From positions 124,001 through 188,000 of the forward strand of contig NZ_CP048288.1 of assembly GCF_010365285.1 (NCBI RefSeq): a stretch of DNA of 64,000 nucleotides, in the 5' to 3' direction. A program made the translations under genes and the position numbers. Below the pieces are notes generated by a model that was not told where the DNA came from, searched no databases, and worked only from the letters and a program-made list of their open reading frames with translations. Below, piece after piece: positions 14,188-22,387 of this stretch; the stretch's first letter is position 1; each line of letters opens with the position of its first letter. This stretch comes from Paenibacillus rhizovicinus. Its GTDB lineage: Bacteria; Bacillota; Bacilli; Paenibacillales; Paenibacillaceae.

Positions 14188-15312
14188 ATGATGGCTGATA
14201 TCGATGTCTCTCGATTGTTTCAGTCCTTGGAAGAGGAGCTTGATTCGCTCGTGTCAGTAGATAGGCCTACTACTATTCAAATTCCGCCGGTTTCCCAACA
14301 AAAACGTAATGACCCCATGATAAGGTTCGGAGGCGTCTTAAAGGCGCTGCGCCAAAAGCTCTTTCGGGCCAACATGGAATTTCACTCGGAGGTGTATCAA
14401 CCCATGCCAGTAATGAATCCAAAGACCGGCGAGATGGATCATGTTGATCTGTCGATCGTCAATAAAATCATCGTCGAGCCCGAATATCTGCATGATTTCG
14501 ACATGAACGAGAAGAAGAAGATCGATTTCTCGATCATCGGCGATGAAGAAGCGAATATCGTTACGTTCCAAGCTATGTTCCCGCTTGAGACAAGAAGCAC
14601 TCGGGCGTTCAAGAGCGAGCAATTTGAAACGATCATGTCTCGTGTCGTACATAGCGACACGCAGCTCCGGTTGGAACAAACGGAGGAGTTCAAGAACGCC
14701 ACGGATTCGATGATCGAGAACTATATTTCGAATCAGCGTGGTGACGGAAAGCTGTTTTCTCGCATTGACGAGATCGTGTCGCTGGATAACGGAATTGGTA
14801 TTATTCATGACCTGAAAGCTAACCAGGACGTCGGCACATTCGAGACACTTGTTTTCTGCGTCAAAAAGAATACAAATGAAACGCATTTCGATATCCTCGA
14901 TATCCTATCTGGCGTCCGATCCATGAAGGATCTGCTCGATGATCCAACTCGCTATCGGTTCAGCTATTATGCATTGGACACGCAGACGATTTACGAATTC
15001 ATTGTCTTGGAATCCGGCAGAGGCGTGCTCGCCTTGGATGAAACACTGGAAGGTCATAGCGACCAATCCATTCGAATGAATCATGTTCAAATGGAAATCC
15101 GCAGCCTGGAAACAGAGAAGGACAAAGTCCTTCTGATCGAGAAGGCCAATGAAACCAAGAATACGCTTCGTGGCGTGGCCAGCGATGACTTTTTGCATTC
15201 GCAGTACGTGGAACAGTTTAATTCTGCTCGGTTCGACATCCTTAAAGTCAGCGAACAAAAGGCCAAGAAGGCGCAAATGATGAATAAATATGCCGATCTG
15301 GAGCTGTTCTAG
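14188..15312 (+). CDS. Hypothetical 374-aa phage protein
   Basis: ATG-ATG directly follows the stop of the NrdG-like gene, so it is coupled. The protein is acidic and soluble, with an alpha/beta middle (RIDEIVSLDNGIGIIHDLKANQDVGTF) and a helical C-terminal third (QMEIRSLETEKDKVLLIEKANETKN). A region IDEIV...IIHDLKA could be read as a distant nuclease-like D...D-x-K core, but I would not rely on it. The 19-mer element begins one base after its stop. Confidence 0.7.
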   Translation: MMADIDVSRLFQSLEEELDSLVSVDRPTTIQIPPVSQQKRNDPMIRFGGVLKALRQKLFRANMEFHSEVYQPMPVMNPKTGEMDHVDLSIVNKIIVEPEYLHDFDMNEKKKIDFSIIGDEEANIVTFQAMFPLETRSTRAFKSEQFETIMSRVVHSDTQLRLEQTEEFKNATDSMIENYISNQRGDGKLFSRIDEIVSLDNGIGIIHDLKANQDVGTFETLVFCVKKNTNETHFDILDILSGVRSMKDLLDDPTRYRFSYYALDTQTIYEFIVLESGRGVLALDETLEGHSDQSIRMNHVQMEIRSLETEKDKVLLIEKANETKNTLRGVASDDFLHSQYVEQFNSARFDILKVSEQKAKKAQMMNKYADLELF

Positions 15313-15331
15313 GTCGCTGTCGCTCTCATTC
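15313..15331 (+). repeat. 19-mer intergenic element, copy 3
   Basis: GTCGCTGTCGCTCTCATTC starting right after the TAG stop and followed by CTTGAAATAA, 46 bp before the AAA ATPase gene. Confidence 0.6.
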
Positions 15332-15377
15332 CTTGAAATAATCTCCAAACCAAAATCGCTTAGGAGGAACACCATAC

Positions 15378-17033
15378 ATGACTACCGCCGCCGCTTCAAT
15401 GCTTGTATCCGGGATGGAAGAGATCCAAATCCTTCTCAATTCCCGCCGCCGTTTGATCCTTGTTCAAACCTACGAGGAGGAAAGATTCACTGAGGACATG
15501 AAGTCCTTGATCGAGGCCCGCAGCTACAAGGGCTTATCCTGGACCGCCAGCTCTGGATTGCGTGACGTTATTACCCGTGAGCCGGCTAAGGAGCAGATGA
15601 CTGATCCAATCAAAATGCTACAGCACATCATGGATACTAAAGATCAAACCGTATTTATTCTGAAGGACTTCCATGATATCTGGGACAACAAGATGGCCAA
15701 GCGTAAGCTGCGTGACGTCATTGAATGGCCAGACAACATGTATAAGCCGATCATCATTGTTGCGCCGCAATGCCAGATCCCGACTGAGCTCGAGAAGCTG
15801 GTGACGTTGGTAAAATATGACCTCCCAGATCGCAGGCGGGTGACAGAGCACCTCGAAAGCCTGGAGGCCTATTTGCAATCGAAAGATCTGGCCTTACCAA
15901 CAGGCCGGGAACGGGAAGCGATTATCAACGCTTTGGTCGGCATGACGGATTCGGAAGTCACGAACGTCTTGAAGAAGTCCGTCGCTAAACACAAAGCGAT
16001 CGTACTGGCTGAAATCGTGGCCGAGAAGGAGCAGGTGATCCGGAAGACCGGACTGCTAGAGTACATCACCAAGCTGGGCGACATGGGTAATGTCGGCGGT
16101 ATGGATGTAGTGAAAAGCTGGCTGACCGATGCCTACTTCGCCTTTGATCCGGAGGCCCGCAACTTCGGCGTCGATCCGGTTCGTGGGGCGGTACTGGCAG
16201 GATGGCCAGGCGCCGGTAAGTCACTGTTCGCTAAAGCCACAGCATTCATGTGGAACCTTCCCCTACTCAAGATGAACATGAGTGACATCATGGATTCTCG
16301 TGTCGGTCAATCCGAAAAGAACATCGCCAGGGCGTTGAAGCTCGCAGAGGCGGTTAGCCCATGTGTGCTATGGATCGATGAGCTGGAGAAAGGTCTTGCT
16401 GGCATCGCATCTTCGGACAAGTCCGATTCCGGCACGTTGTCTCGTGTCGTTCAAGAGCTGCTGACGTGGCTCTCCGAGAAAGAAGCGCCGGTATTCGTTA
16501 TCGCCACGGCGAATGATGTGACGAAGCTTCCTCCGGAGCTCACTCGTGCCGGCCGATTCGATGAGGTATTCTTTGTTTCCTTGCCTCATGACAAAGAGCG
16601 GGAGCAGATCCTTTCGATCCACCTGCAGAAGCGTGGCTACCAGATTGTTGACACGGTTCCGGAAATCGGATCCGGCAAGTTCTCGGTTGTAGAAATTGCT
16701 GAACTGGCCAGTCGGATGAAAGACTTTTCCGGTGCAGAAATCGAGCAAGTGGTTGCCGAGTCTGGCCGCCGTGCGTATGCCTCGTTCAAGAAGAACGAGC
16801 GAACAGTACACCACATTCAACCGGAGGATTTGGTATTCCAGATCGAAACGATCGTTCCGCTGGCTAAGCGTAATCCACAGCTGCTGGCAGATCTGCGGAA
16901 CTGGGCAAAACATTCTGCGAAGTGTGCGTCTTCCGAGGAGCACAACTTCTTGCACAAGGACTATAAAGCAGAGGGGAAATCGAAGCTTCGTGTCATTGGC
17001 GGCGGCTTCGAAGACCTTGATCTTGAAAACTAA
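15378..17033 (+). CDS. Ycf46-like AAA+ ATPase
   Basis: 551-aa ATPase. Residues 1-230 form an N-terminal alpha/beta domain (LILVQTYEEERFTEDM, VFILKDFHDIW) typical of Ycf46-type proteins; the AAA module has Walker A GWPGAGKS near residue 275, Walker B VLWIDELEK near 331, sensor FVIATANDV and arginine finger region RAGRFDEVFFV. Ycf46 relatives are found in plastids, cyanobacteria and many bacteria next to DUF1257 (Ycf35) and DUF2997 proteins; both partners are encoded just downstream here. The biochemical role is unknown. Strong RBS TTAGGAGG. Confidence 0.85.
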   Translation: MTTAAASMLVSGMEEIQILLNSRRRLILVQTYEEERFTEDMKSLIEARSYKGLSWTASSGLRDVITREPAKEQMTDPIKMLQHIMDTKDQTVFILKDFHDIWDNKMAKRKLRDVIEWPDNMYKPIIIVAPQCQIPTELEKLVTLVKYDLPDRRRVTEHLESLEAYLQSKDLALPTGREREAIINALVGMTDSEVTNVLKKSVAKHKAIVLAEIVAEKEQVIRKTGLLEYITKLGDMGNVGGMDVVKSWLTDAYFAFDPEARNFGVDPVRGAVLAGWPGAGKSLFAKATAFMWNLPLLKMNMSDIMDSRVGQSEKNIARALKLAEAVSPCVLWIDELEKGLAGIASSDKSDSGTLSRVVQELLTWLSEKEAPVFVIATANDVTKLPPELTRAGRFDEVFFVSLPHDKEREQILSIHLQKRGYQIVDTVPEIGSGKFSVVEIAELASRMKDFSGAEIEQVVAESGRRAYASFKKNERTVHHIQPEDLVFQIETIVPLAKRNPQLLADLRNWAKHSAKCASSEEHNFLHKDYKAEGKSKLRVIGGGFEDLDLEN

Positions 17034-17052
17034 TTGCAAGGAGGGGGTGATT

Positions 17053-17433
17053 TTGCTCTATAACCCAACGATGGAAAAAATCAAGGCCATCGATTTTGTG
17101 AATCAGTCCATGGCCTTTGAGCGTGATTTCGATAAAACGGATAAGGTTCGGCGGGCGATACAAATTGCCCTGGATGAGATTCTTGAATTTGAAAATTCTT
17201 ATCGCAATTTTTCGCAGCAGAATCAGCACCTGCAAGTGTTTCAGCACTTACTGAAGCCCATTCTGGATGAGCGTATGGGTCAAATGATCAATCACGCTCG
17301 GCACATGATGGAGAAGACGTACACGACCGATGAGCTCCAGGAGCTTCCGGAGCACGTCTATCAGGATGTGATCGCCGTTCAGAAGCAGCGGGTTGAAGTG
17401 CTTAAAAAGATTGCGAAAAGCTATTTTTCATAA
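17053..17433 (+). CDS. Hypothetical 126-aa helical protein
   Basis: TTG at 17053 follows GGAGGGGGTGATT, better than the internal ATG 17071. It is fully helical, beginning LLYNPTMEKIKAIDFVNQSM, with basic and aromatic patches. Lying inside the ATPase-DUF1257 cluster it may belong to that system. Family not recognised. A structured RNA region follows its stop. Confidence 0.65.
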   Translation: MLYNPTMEKIKAIDFVNQSMAFERDFDKTDKVRRAIQIALDEILEFENSYRNFSQQNQHLQVFQHLLKPILDERMGQMINHARHMMEKTYTTDELQELPEHVYQDVIAVQKQRVEVLKKIAKSYFS

Positions 17434-17437
17434 CAGC

Positions 17438-17580
17438 AACGTGGTGGCGCAAGAGAACGCAACGCTTATGAGCAGGACGGCAATGGGGTGCCTGTCGCTA
17501 AAGGCCGGGCAGTCCGGTAGAAATCCGGGTACGACTTTTTGAGAGTCGGCATGCATGGGAGAGTGGCCCATGCCCACGTT
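17438..17580 (+). ncRNA. Structured RNA with closed outer stem, upstream of DUF1257 gene
   Basis: AACGTGG at 17438-17444 pairs perfectly with CCACGTT at 17574-17580, closing a 143-nt element. Inside are GGCA/TGCC with flanking GAC/GTC (about 17476-17497), CCGG/CCGG pairs (17504-17527), CGACT/AGTCG (17532-17548) and a 7-bp hairpin GCATGGG/CCCATGC (17553-17573). No tRNA or known riboswitch signature is recognised. It lies 48 bp before the DUF1257 start, so it could be a leader or a free RNA. No protein frame with a ribosome site is present. Confidence 0.5.
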
Positions 17581-17628
17581 ACGATCGGTAGTAAAAATAA
17601 AACATACAGAAGGGTAAAGGTGATTTGA

Positions 17629-18012
17629 ATGTCTCATTTCAAAGCATTCGCATGTAAGGTTGATTCCGTGGAGTTCGTCAAGAAAGCTCTGCAAGAAATG
17701 AATCTCGGCTACAAGGAGAACTGCCAGATCGAGGACTGGGCGCATCAAAAACGCAACGTCGTTCTCGGCGTCGTAAAAGATGGCAAGCTGGTACCGCTCG
17801 GCTTTGCTCAAGAAGAAGGCGAGCTGAAACTGTACGCCGATTGGTTCATGACCGGCTTCTCCGAGAAGCAATTCACGGAAAAAGTGGCGCAGCTGCATGA
17901 CAAGCACAAAGCGATCGACGTTTGCGAACAAAACGGATGGAGCGTGGATATGGATTCCCTGACCACGAATGAAGCCGGCGAGATCGAGTTCCTGGCTACG
18001 AGCTGGGCGTAA
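17629..18012 (+). CDS. DUF1257 (Ycf35-like) protein
   Basis: 127 residues beginning MSHFKAFACKVDSVEFVKKALQEM, the typical DUF1257 start (MSHF...). Further family-like parts are KRNVVLGVVKDGKLVPLGFAQEEGELKLYADWF and a C-terminal CEQNGWSVDMDSLTTNEAGEIEF. DUF1257 is the bacterial form of plastid Ycf35 and usually sits next to Ycf46-type ATPases, as here. Molecular role is unknown. RBS AAAGGTGATTTGA. Its last base is shared with the next ATG (TAATG). Confidence 0.8.
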   Translation: MSHFKAFACKVDSVEFVKKALQEMNLGYKENCQIEDWAHQKRNVVLGVVKDGKLVPLGFAQEEGELKLYADWFMTGFSEKQFTEKVAQLHDKHKAIDVCEQNGWSVDMDSLTTNEAGEIEFLATSWA

Positions 18013-18302
18013 TGAGCGTTGTAACGCAATACGTTCTGCTCTCCATTTTTTTGGCTCTCCTGGTGGGATATTATCTCCACCAGGCTGACCCAGAGAAAAT
18101 GAAGCGGGCTCGAATGGGCGCAAACATTGCGGCCCTTGGTTTCATGATTAACATCATCTACACAGCATTCATGGGTTGGAATCAGACTGCTCAATCAACC
18201 TTGGAGTGGGCGCTTGATATTTTCACGTCCATTATCTTGTTTGGTGGCATTCTGATCATCATGTCTTGTTCTCGAAAAAAAAGTGTCAAGCGATCTTCTT
18301 AG
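18012..18302 (+). CDS. Small three-helix membrane protein
   Basis: 96 residues with three hydrophobic segments (YVLLSIFLALLVGYYL, IAALGFMINIIYTAFM, IFTSIILFGGILIIM) and a basic end. It starts on the stop codon of DUF1257 and ends before DUF2997, so it may be a membrane partner of that cluster, or an unrelated phage membrane protein. No family recognised. Confidence 0.7.
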   Translation: MSVVTQYVLLSIFLALLVGYYLHQADPEKMKRARMGANIAALGFMINIIYTAFMGWNQTAQSTLEWALDIFTSIILFGGILIIMSCSRKKSVKRSS

Positions 18303-18484
18303 GCCGCTGCATAAAATTGATGCGTCCTGTTAGGTGACGATGCCAGTGGTCGATCGGGAACCACGGCTGCACTTGAATCCCGTATATTGGGGGCTGCCGC
18401 TACTATGGTGTAGGTCCCCCAATATTTATACATACCGTGCCTGGTATGACCCAAATCCAACATTCCGTCAGGAGGAATTTTACC
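18303..18484 (+). ncRNA. Possible structured leader before DUF2997
   Basis: 182 nt without a gene. A perfect 10-bp stem ATATTGGGGG (18384-18393) / CCCCCAATAT (18416-18425), and a 5-bp GTGGT/ACCAC hairpin upstream, suggest structure in the leader of the DUF2997 gene. A terminator is not obvious because no T run follows the stem. Confidence 0.35.
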
Positions 18485-18694
18485 ATGGAACAACAACAAG
18501 TGAAGTTTACGATCGGCAAAGCCGGCGGTATCAAATTCGAAGCAATGAACGTGCAAGGTCAAGCCTGCACTGTCGTCACTCGTGACATCGAGCTGCACCT
18601 TTCCCGCACCAATGCGGTCGTTTCTGAAGGCAAGAAGCCGGAGTTCTATGAGGACGGCCCGAACACTGAAGTGTTCAACAGCCTGAACGACTAA
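18485..18694 (+). CDS. DUF2997-like protein
   Basis: 69 residues. VKFTIGKAGGIKFEAMNVQGQACTVVTRDIELHL and KKPEFYED reproduce the DUF2997 layout: short beta hairpin, G-x-x-G-x-x-C, then a helix ending near a pE(F/Y)Y motif. DUF2997 proteins co-occur with DUF1257 and Ycf46-type ATPases, so this completes the triad. RBS CAGGAGGAATTTTACC. Function unknown. Confidence 0.7.
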   Translation: MEQQQVKFTIGKAGGIKFEAMNVQGQACTVVTRDIELHLSRTNAVVSEGKKPEFYEDGPNTEVFNSLND

Positions 18695-18755
18695 TTGCGT
18701 AATGAGCGGCGGGCGAAATGCCCGCTTGCTTTTTCAAAGAATGGAGTGATTTGGC

Positions 18756-20342
18756 TTGACGACAACACGCAGCAATAAGCGTACCGGTGGAACAAAGCCC
18801 GCCGAACAAAATCCTGATCTCTTTGACCAGGCTCCGGCGAGTTTGGTCCTCGACGAGTTCCAGATGCTAAAACGCTTCATTACCAACATGGAAGATAACG
18901 TGTATTGCGTTACGAATCTTCCTGAAGAATTTATCGCCGTTCTTTTTGCATGGGTATCCCGCTCTCCAAAAAGCTTCAAGGAGCATGTGCTTCAGGCGAT
19001 TAAGGACGGATTTATTGATCCGGCCAAGATCCTGGAGAATCCATATGAGCAACTGAGCGATAAAGCGGCAGCCTTCCACGAAAAGTGGGTTGTAGGCTAT
19101 GGTCATAGCTCGGTTGCCGAGCATGCTAATGCCCACGTCGGCGTGGAGCGAGTGTCCCGCTTGGCCTCTGCCGAGCTGGAACTTTCCAACGAGCATTATG
19201 CCATTACGGAATACTCACAGCGTTACCAGAAGCCCGTGCGTGGCGCCTGGTTCAATCCGTTCGAGCGGTGGATTAATCACAGCGGACCGACTCGTGACAT
19301 GCACGAGAACCCCGCCTGGATCGCCTACGAGGGCTTCATGAATGAGTGCTTCGACGTATTCGAAGAGCTGATTGATGGCGTTTATAAGCATCTCACGGAA
19401 GGCAAGTTTTATCCGTCGGCCGACTCGGAGATCGCTCGTATCAATGCCACTGCCATGAAGCTGTCATTCGAGGATGCCCGCTATGCGCTGCCGCTGGCGA
19501 TGTTCACGCAACTGGGTATGACGGCAAACGGCCGGTCATGGCGGGATGGACTCAGCAACTTGTATGCGTCTGATTATGCTGAAGTGCATGACATGACCAA
19601 CAAGCTAAAACGTGAAATCACGAAGGTGCTGCCGACACTGCTGAAACATGCCGATCCGTCTGAATACCAGGCGAAAAGCAAAAAGCGCATGAAGGCTCGC
19701 TTCCCGGAAACGTTTGTCAAAGGCAAGGCGCTGCAACCGGTGGCGCTTTACGACTTCCCATTGGAAGGTCACGCACTTCGGGAAATTGTTACGCATGAAA
19801 TAGTACGAGCTCAAGGACTTACGATCAATGAGGCTCGTGCTCGTGCCGGCACATACTCCACGGAGGAGCTTAAAGAAATCGTTCTCGAGCTCATCTGGGA
19901 GATGGGTAAATATGACGCTCCGCCTGAGAGCTTCAAGCAGATTCACTACCAGTTCTCCATGCTCATTTCGGAGGCCAACTGGCATCAGCTGCTTCGCCAT
20001 AATCGCAAAACAGCCTTCACTTTTGCCCCACCAAATGTTCACAGCGGAATCACTATCCCGCCGAGGATCAAAGAGGCCGGACTCGAACACAAACTTGTCG
20101 AGCTCGCAGCAAAAGCCGAAGAGTTTTTCGGAACACTTAGCCCAGGCATTAGAGAATACGTCGTCCTGAATGCGCATCGGCGCCAGATTCTGGCCGACTG
20201 CAACCTCTGGGAGATGTACCATCTGATCAACCTGCGTACGAGTGAAGAGGCGCAGTGGGATATCCGGCAGGCATTCAATGATCTGTACGAACAGCTCAAG
20301 TTTGCCCATCCAACCCTGATTTCGGCAGCCAAGCGGAGGTAG
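18756..20342 (+). CDS. thyX: Long-form FAD-dependent thymidylate synthase (ThyX-like)
   Basis: Makes dTMP from dUMP with FAD and methylene-tetrahydrofolate. At 528 aa it is twice classic ThyX (about 230) and matches the long, apparently duplicated form. The N-terminal half has YGHSSVAEHANAHVGVERVSRLASAELE and YSQRYQ (substrate loops); the C-terminal half has HEIVRAQGLTINEARARAGTYS, LRHNRKTAFTF and NLWEMYHLINLRTSEEAQWDIR. Start is TTG 18756 after GGAGTGAT. The neighbouring thymidylate kinase and nucleotidase genes on the far minus strand fit the same pathway. Confidence 0.85.
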   Translation: MTTTRSNKRTGGTKPAEQNPDLFDQAPASLVLDEFQMLKRFITNMEDNVYCVTNLPEEFIAVLFAWVSRSPKSFKEHVLQAIKDGFIDPAKILENPYEQLSDKAAAFHEKWVVGYGHSSVAEHANAHVGVERVSRLASAELELSNEHYAITEYSQRYQKPVRGAWFNPFERWINHSGPTRDMHENPAWIAYEGFMNECFDVFEELIDGVYKHLTEGKFYPSADSEIARINATAMKLSFEDARYALPLAMFTQLGMTANGRSWRDGLSNLYASDYAEVHDMTNKLKREITKVLPTLLKHADPSEYQAKSKKRMKARFPETFVKGKALQPVALYDFPLEGHALREIVTHEIVRAQGLTINEARARAGTYSTEELKEIVLELIWEMGKYDAPPESFKQIHYQFSMLISEANWHQLLRHNRKTAFTFAPPNVHSGITIPPRIKEAGLEHKLVELAAKAEEFFGTLSPGIREYVVLNAHRRQILADCNLWEMYHLINLRTSEEAQWDIRQAFNDLYEQLKFAHPTLISAAKRR

Positions 20343-20344
20343 CC

Positions 20345-20602
20345 ATGACGACATCTGAAGTACGATTTTGCTTCCGAATCAAAGCGGAAGCTGAGATGGC
20401 GCACGACCTCGACACAGGGGAGCTGGTGCCGCTGTATTCGCAGCTGAAAATGGATCTGCCCGAGGTGCCTCCTGCAGACCGCTATACGGAGATGCACCAG
20501 AACTTCGCAGAAAAAGTGGCCGGTATCGCTAAGAAGCCGGTGGAAATGTTTGAGCTGATTACGCCCGAAGAATACGACCGTAACGTGGGCTGGGAATCAT
20601 GA
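20345..20602 (+). CDS. Hypothetical 85-aa protein
   Basis: Starts two bases after thyX, with AGCGGAGG as ribosome site. MTTSEVRFCFRIKAEAEMAHDL then acidic and helical; AEMAHDLDTGELVPLY is a mixed hairpin. Family unknown. Confidence 0.65.
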   Translation: MTTSEVRFCFRIKAEAEMAHDLDTGELVPLYSQLKMDLPEVPPADRYTEMHQNFAEKVAGIAKKPVEMFELITPEEYDRNVGWES

Positions 20603-20617
20603 GGGGAGGTGATTGTC

Positions 20618-20803
20618 ATGAACGCAGCTAAGGCGCAAGCGGTTTTTGATGCGACCGTTGAGAAGTACGTAAACTCCGAGAAAAATTATATCCGCATGCA
20701 AGCGGGTATCAATGTCATTCAGGAGAATGCGATCGTGGACCAGAATGCGGCAGCTCTTAAAGCACAATTTAAGGCAGCCGCAGATGAGCCGGATCCGACT
20801 TAA
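20618..20803 (+). CDS. Hypothetical 61-aa protein
   Basis: Very strong site GAGGGGAGGTGATT places the start at ATG 20618. One long helix rich in Ala, Asn and Gln (AQAVFDATVEKYVNSEKNYIRMQAGINVIQ). Function unknown. A hairpin (GGAAGGAA / TTCCTTCC, 20811-20841) follows the stop. Confidence 0.65.
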   Translation: MNAAKAQAVFDATVEKYVNSEKNYIRMQAGINVIQENAIVDQNAAALKAQFKAAADEPDPT

Positions 20804-20841
20804 CCAGCATGGAAGGAAGGGGCAGATTGTTTGTTCCTTCC

Positions 20842-20986
20842 GTCTTGCATATCAATATGGAGCGCCCTGACCTTTGTAGAGGGTTCGATGAGAGCACAGC
20901 TTCGGTGGCCGGTGGGAAGCGCCCTGGATTGGATCAGGGAAAGTCGGAAGCCGTTAAATGCGTGAGGACACCCTGATATGCAAGAC
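20842..20986 (+). ncRNA. Structured RNA closed by a perfect 13-bp stem
   Basis: GTCTTGCATATCA at 20842-20854 is exactly complementary to TGATATGCAAGAC at 20974-20986, closing 145 nt. Inside, GCGCCCTG occurs twice (20862 and 20930), CCCTG/CAGGG forms a hairpin near 20933-20939, and a G/T-rich arm lies between. The 3' arm ends where the ribosome site GGAGGTG of the gene at 21002 begins, so opening or closing of the stem could control translation. No known riboswitch signature recognised. Confidence 0.5.
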
Positions 20987-21001
20987 GGAGGTGAATAAGC
21001 G

Positions 21002-21268
21002 ATGTATCTCGATCGCACTGAACAGCACCGCCGGGATCTCAAGCACCTTATTTACGAGGATCCCTCCAAGCTCCGAACCATGCTTCAGGATATTACTGAT
21101 AAAATCAACATGTTATCTGACAAGTTGGAAGTGGTCACAGATCTATATGGGGATGCCTTGGCTTTTCAGCGGCGCCTTACCAATGAAGAGCGAAGAAAAG
21201 AAGCAAACATGGATTTAGTTGAAAAATATTTGAGAGGCGGGATGCGGCATGGCCGAGTACAAACATAG
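21002..21268 (+). CDS. Hypothetical 88-aa helical protein
   Basis: ATG 21002 with CGGAGGTGA directly after the structured RNA. Two long helices (SKLRTMLQDITDKINMLSDKLEVVTDLYGDAL) and a basic C-terminus; coiled-coil-like. Overlaps the next gene by 20 bases. Function unknown. Confidence 0.7.
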   Translation: MYLDRTEQHRRDLKHLIYEDPSKLRTMLQDITDKINMLSDKLEVVTDLYGDALAFQRRLTNEERRKEANMDLVEKYLRGGMRHGRVQT

Positions 21269-21890
21269 CAAATCAGTATCGGAAACGTATCACATTACAT
21301 GGCCAGGGGAATTTACCTGGGCAAATATCATGATCAATGAAATGGGCGACCTGAACATCCAATCCGACTACGGCAATTATACATACGGATGGCGCTCCTT
21401 CGGCGACAACTTCAAGAAGTTCCTGATCCGGATCTGCGGCAAGTCCGGCGATCACCCAAAAGGCTATTTGTACGACAAGCTGCATGATCATAGTAAGGCA
21501 GCCACAGTCGATGTGAAGAAATCGCTGACCGTTTGGAAAAAGGAAATCATCCGTATGCGCCGTGAAACGGGCCTCCGGTATAAGCGGTATGATTGGGTGA
21601 AACTTTCTAGCGGCGAGATCTCGCAGGAACAAGCCAAAGATGTCTGGGATTCGATATGCATTATTGAGCGTGAACTTGGAAGCACTTGTTCTCAAGATCG
21701 CTTTTACATGTCGCTGGATCGTGAATCTATCAACGATGTATTCGATTGGGAATGGCGTATTCACGGTGACGGCAGTCCGGAGACGACTGGTGACGTCGCC
21801 TGCGAGGCGTTTTGCAGGGAGATTGCACCAGTGTTTGCCAAGATCCTGCAAGATGAGCTCGATCAAGAAGCCATGAAGGAGAGTGCGTAA
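21249..21890 (+). CDS. Hypothetical 213-aa phage protein
   Basis: ATG 21249 after GAGGCGGGATG. Begins MAEYKHSKSVSETYHITWPG; contains an aromatic beta region (SDYGNYTYGWRSFGDNFKKFL) followed by helices. This type of sequence occurs in phages as a small conserved protein without known function. The stop shares a base with the next ATG. Confidence 0.7.
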   Translation: MAEYKHSKSVSETYHITWPGEFTWANIMINEMGDLNIQSDYGNYTYGWRSFGDNFKKFLIRICGKSGDHPKGYLYDKLHDHSKAATVDVKKSLTVWKKEIIRMRRETGLRYKRYDWVKLSSGEISQEQAKDVWDSICIIERELGSTCSQDRFYMSLDRESINDVFDWEWRIHGDGSPETTGDVACEAFCREIAPVFAKILQDELDQEAMKESA

Positions 21891-22372
21891 TGCGCTATTT
21901 CAGAAGCAAAGTATGTCAACTCGAAACGTCCGAACAGTTCCAGAAGCTGCTGGATCAGTTCTTGGATTTATTCTATCCATTCATCCAAAAGACCGGCGGA
22001 GACGAGCACGACTTTAACCGTTGCTCCAATAACATTAGGTACCGAATCATTAAGATGCGTGAATCAGAGCAAAAGCTCGCTGAAGATTCTGAATCGACAG
22101 ATCTTCGGAGAGATGTAAATTCTAGCGCTCGCCAACTCCGCATGTATTTTCAAGAGTTCCACAATCTCAGTTTTTCGGAATCCAATCAGCTCACGATTGA
22201 GGCTCGTCTTATTGAGTATGAGAACGAAATTGAGGAGCTGGAGAAGCACGGCAATGCACGGCCGGTGATGCGTGAACAGCTCGCAGCTCGCCGTGATTAT
22301 TACTTGGAGCATTATCCAACCCTCGCCTCCAAATTGGCTCAATTCCCGATCCTGTCGGATTCATTCAACTAG
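21890..22372 (+). CDS. Hypothetical 160-aa protein
   Basis: TAATG overlap with the previous gene. Charged and mostly helical; the middle (RLIEYENEIEELEKHGNARPVMREQL) is coiled-coil-like. Cysteines are few (C9, C45). It precedes the helicase by 15 bases, in one operon. Family not recognised. Confidence 0.7.
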   Translation: MRYFRSKVCQLETSEQFQKLLDQFLDLFYPFIQKTGGDEHDFNRCSNNIRYRIIKMRESEQKLAEDSESTDLRRDVNSSARQLRMYFQEFHNLSFSESNQLTIEARLIEYENEIEELEKHGNARPVMREQLAARRDYYLEHYPTLASKLAQFPILSDSFN

Positions 22373-22387
22373 AAGGAGGAGATAGTC

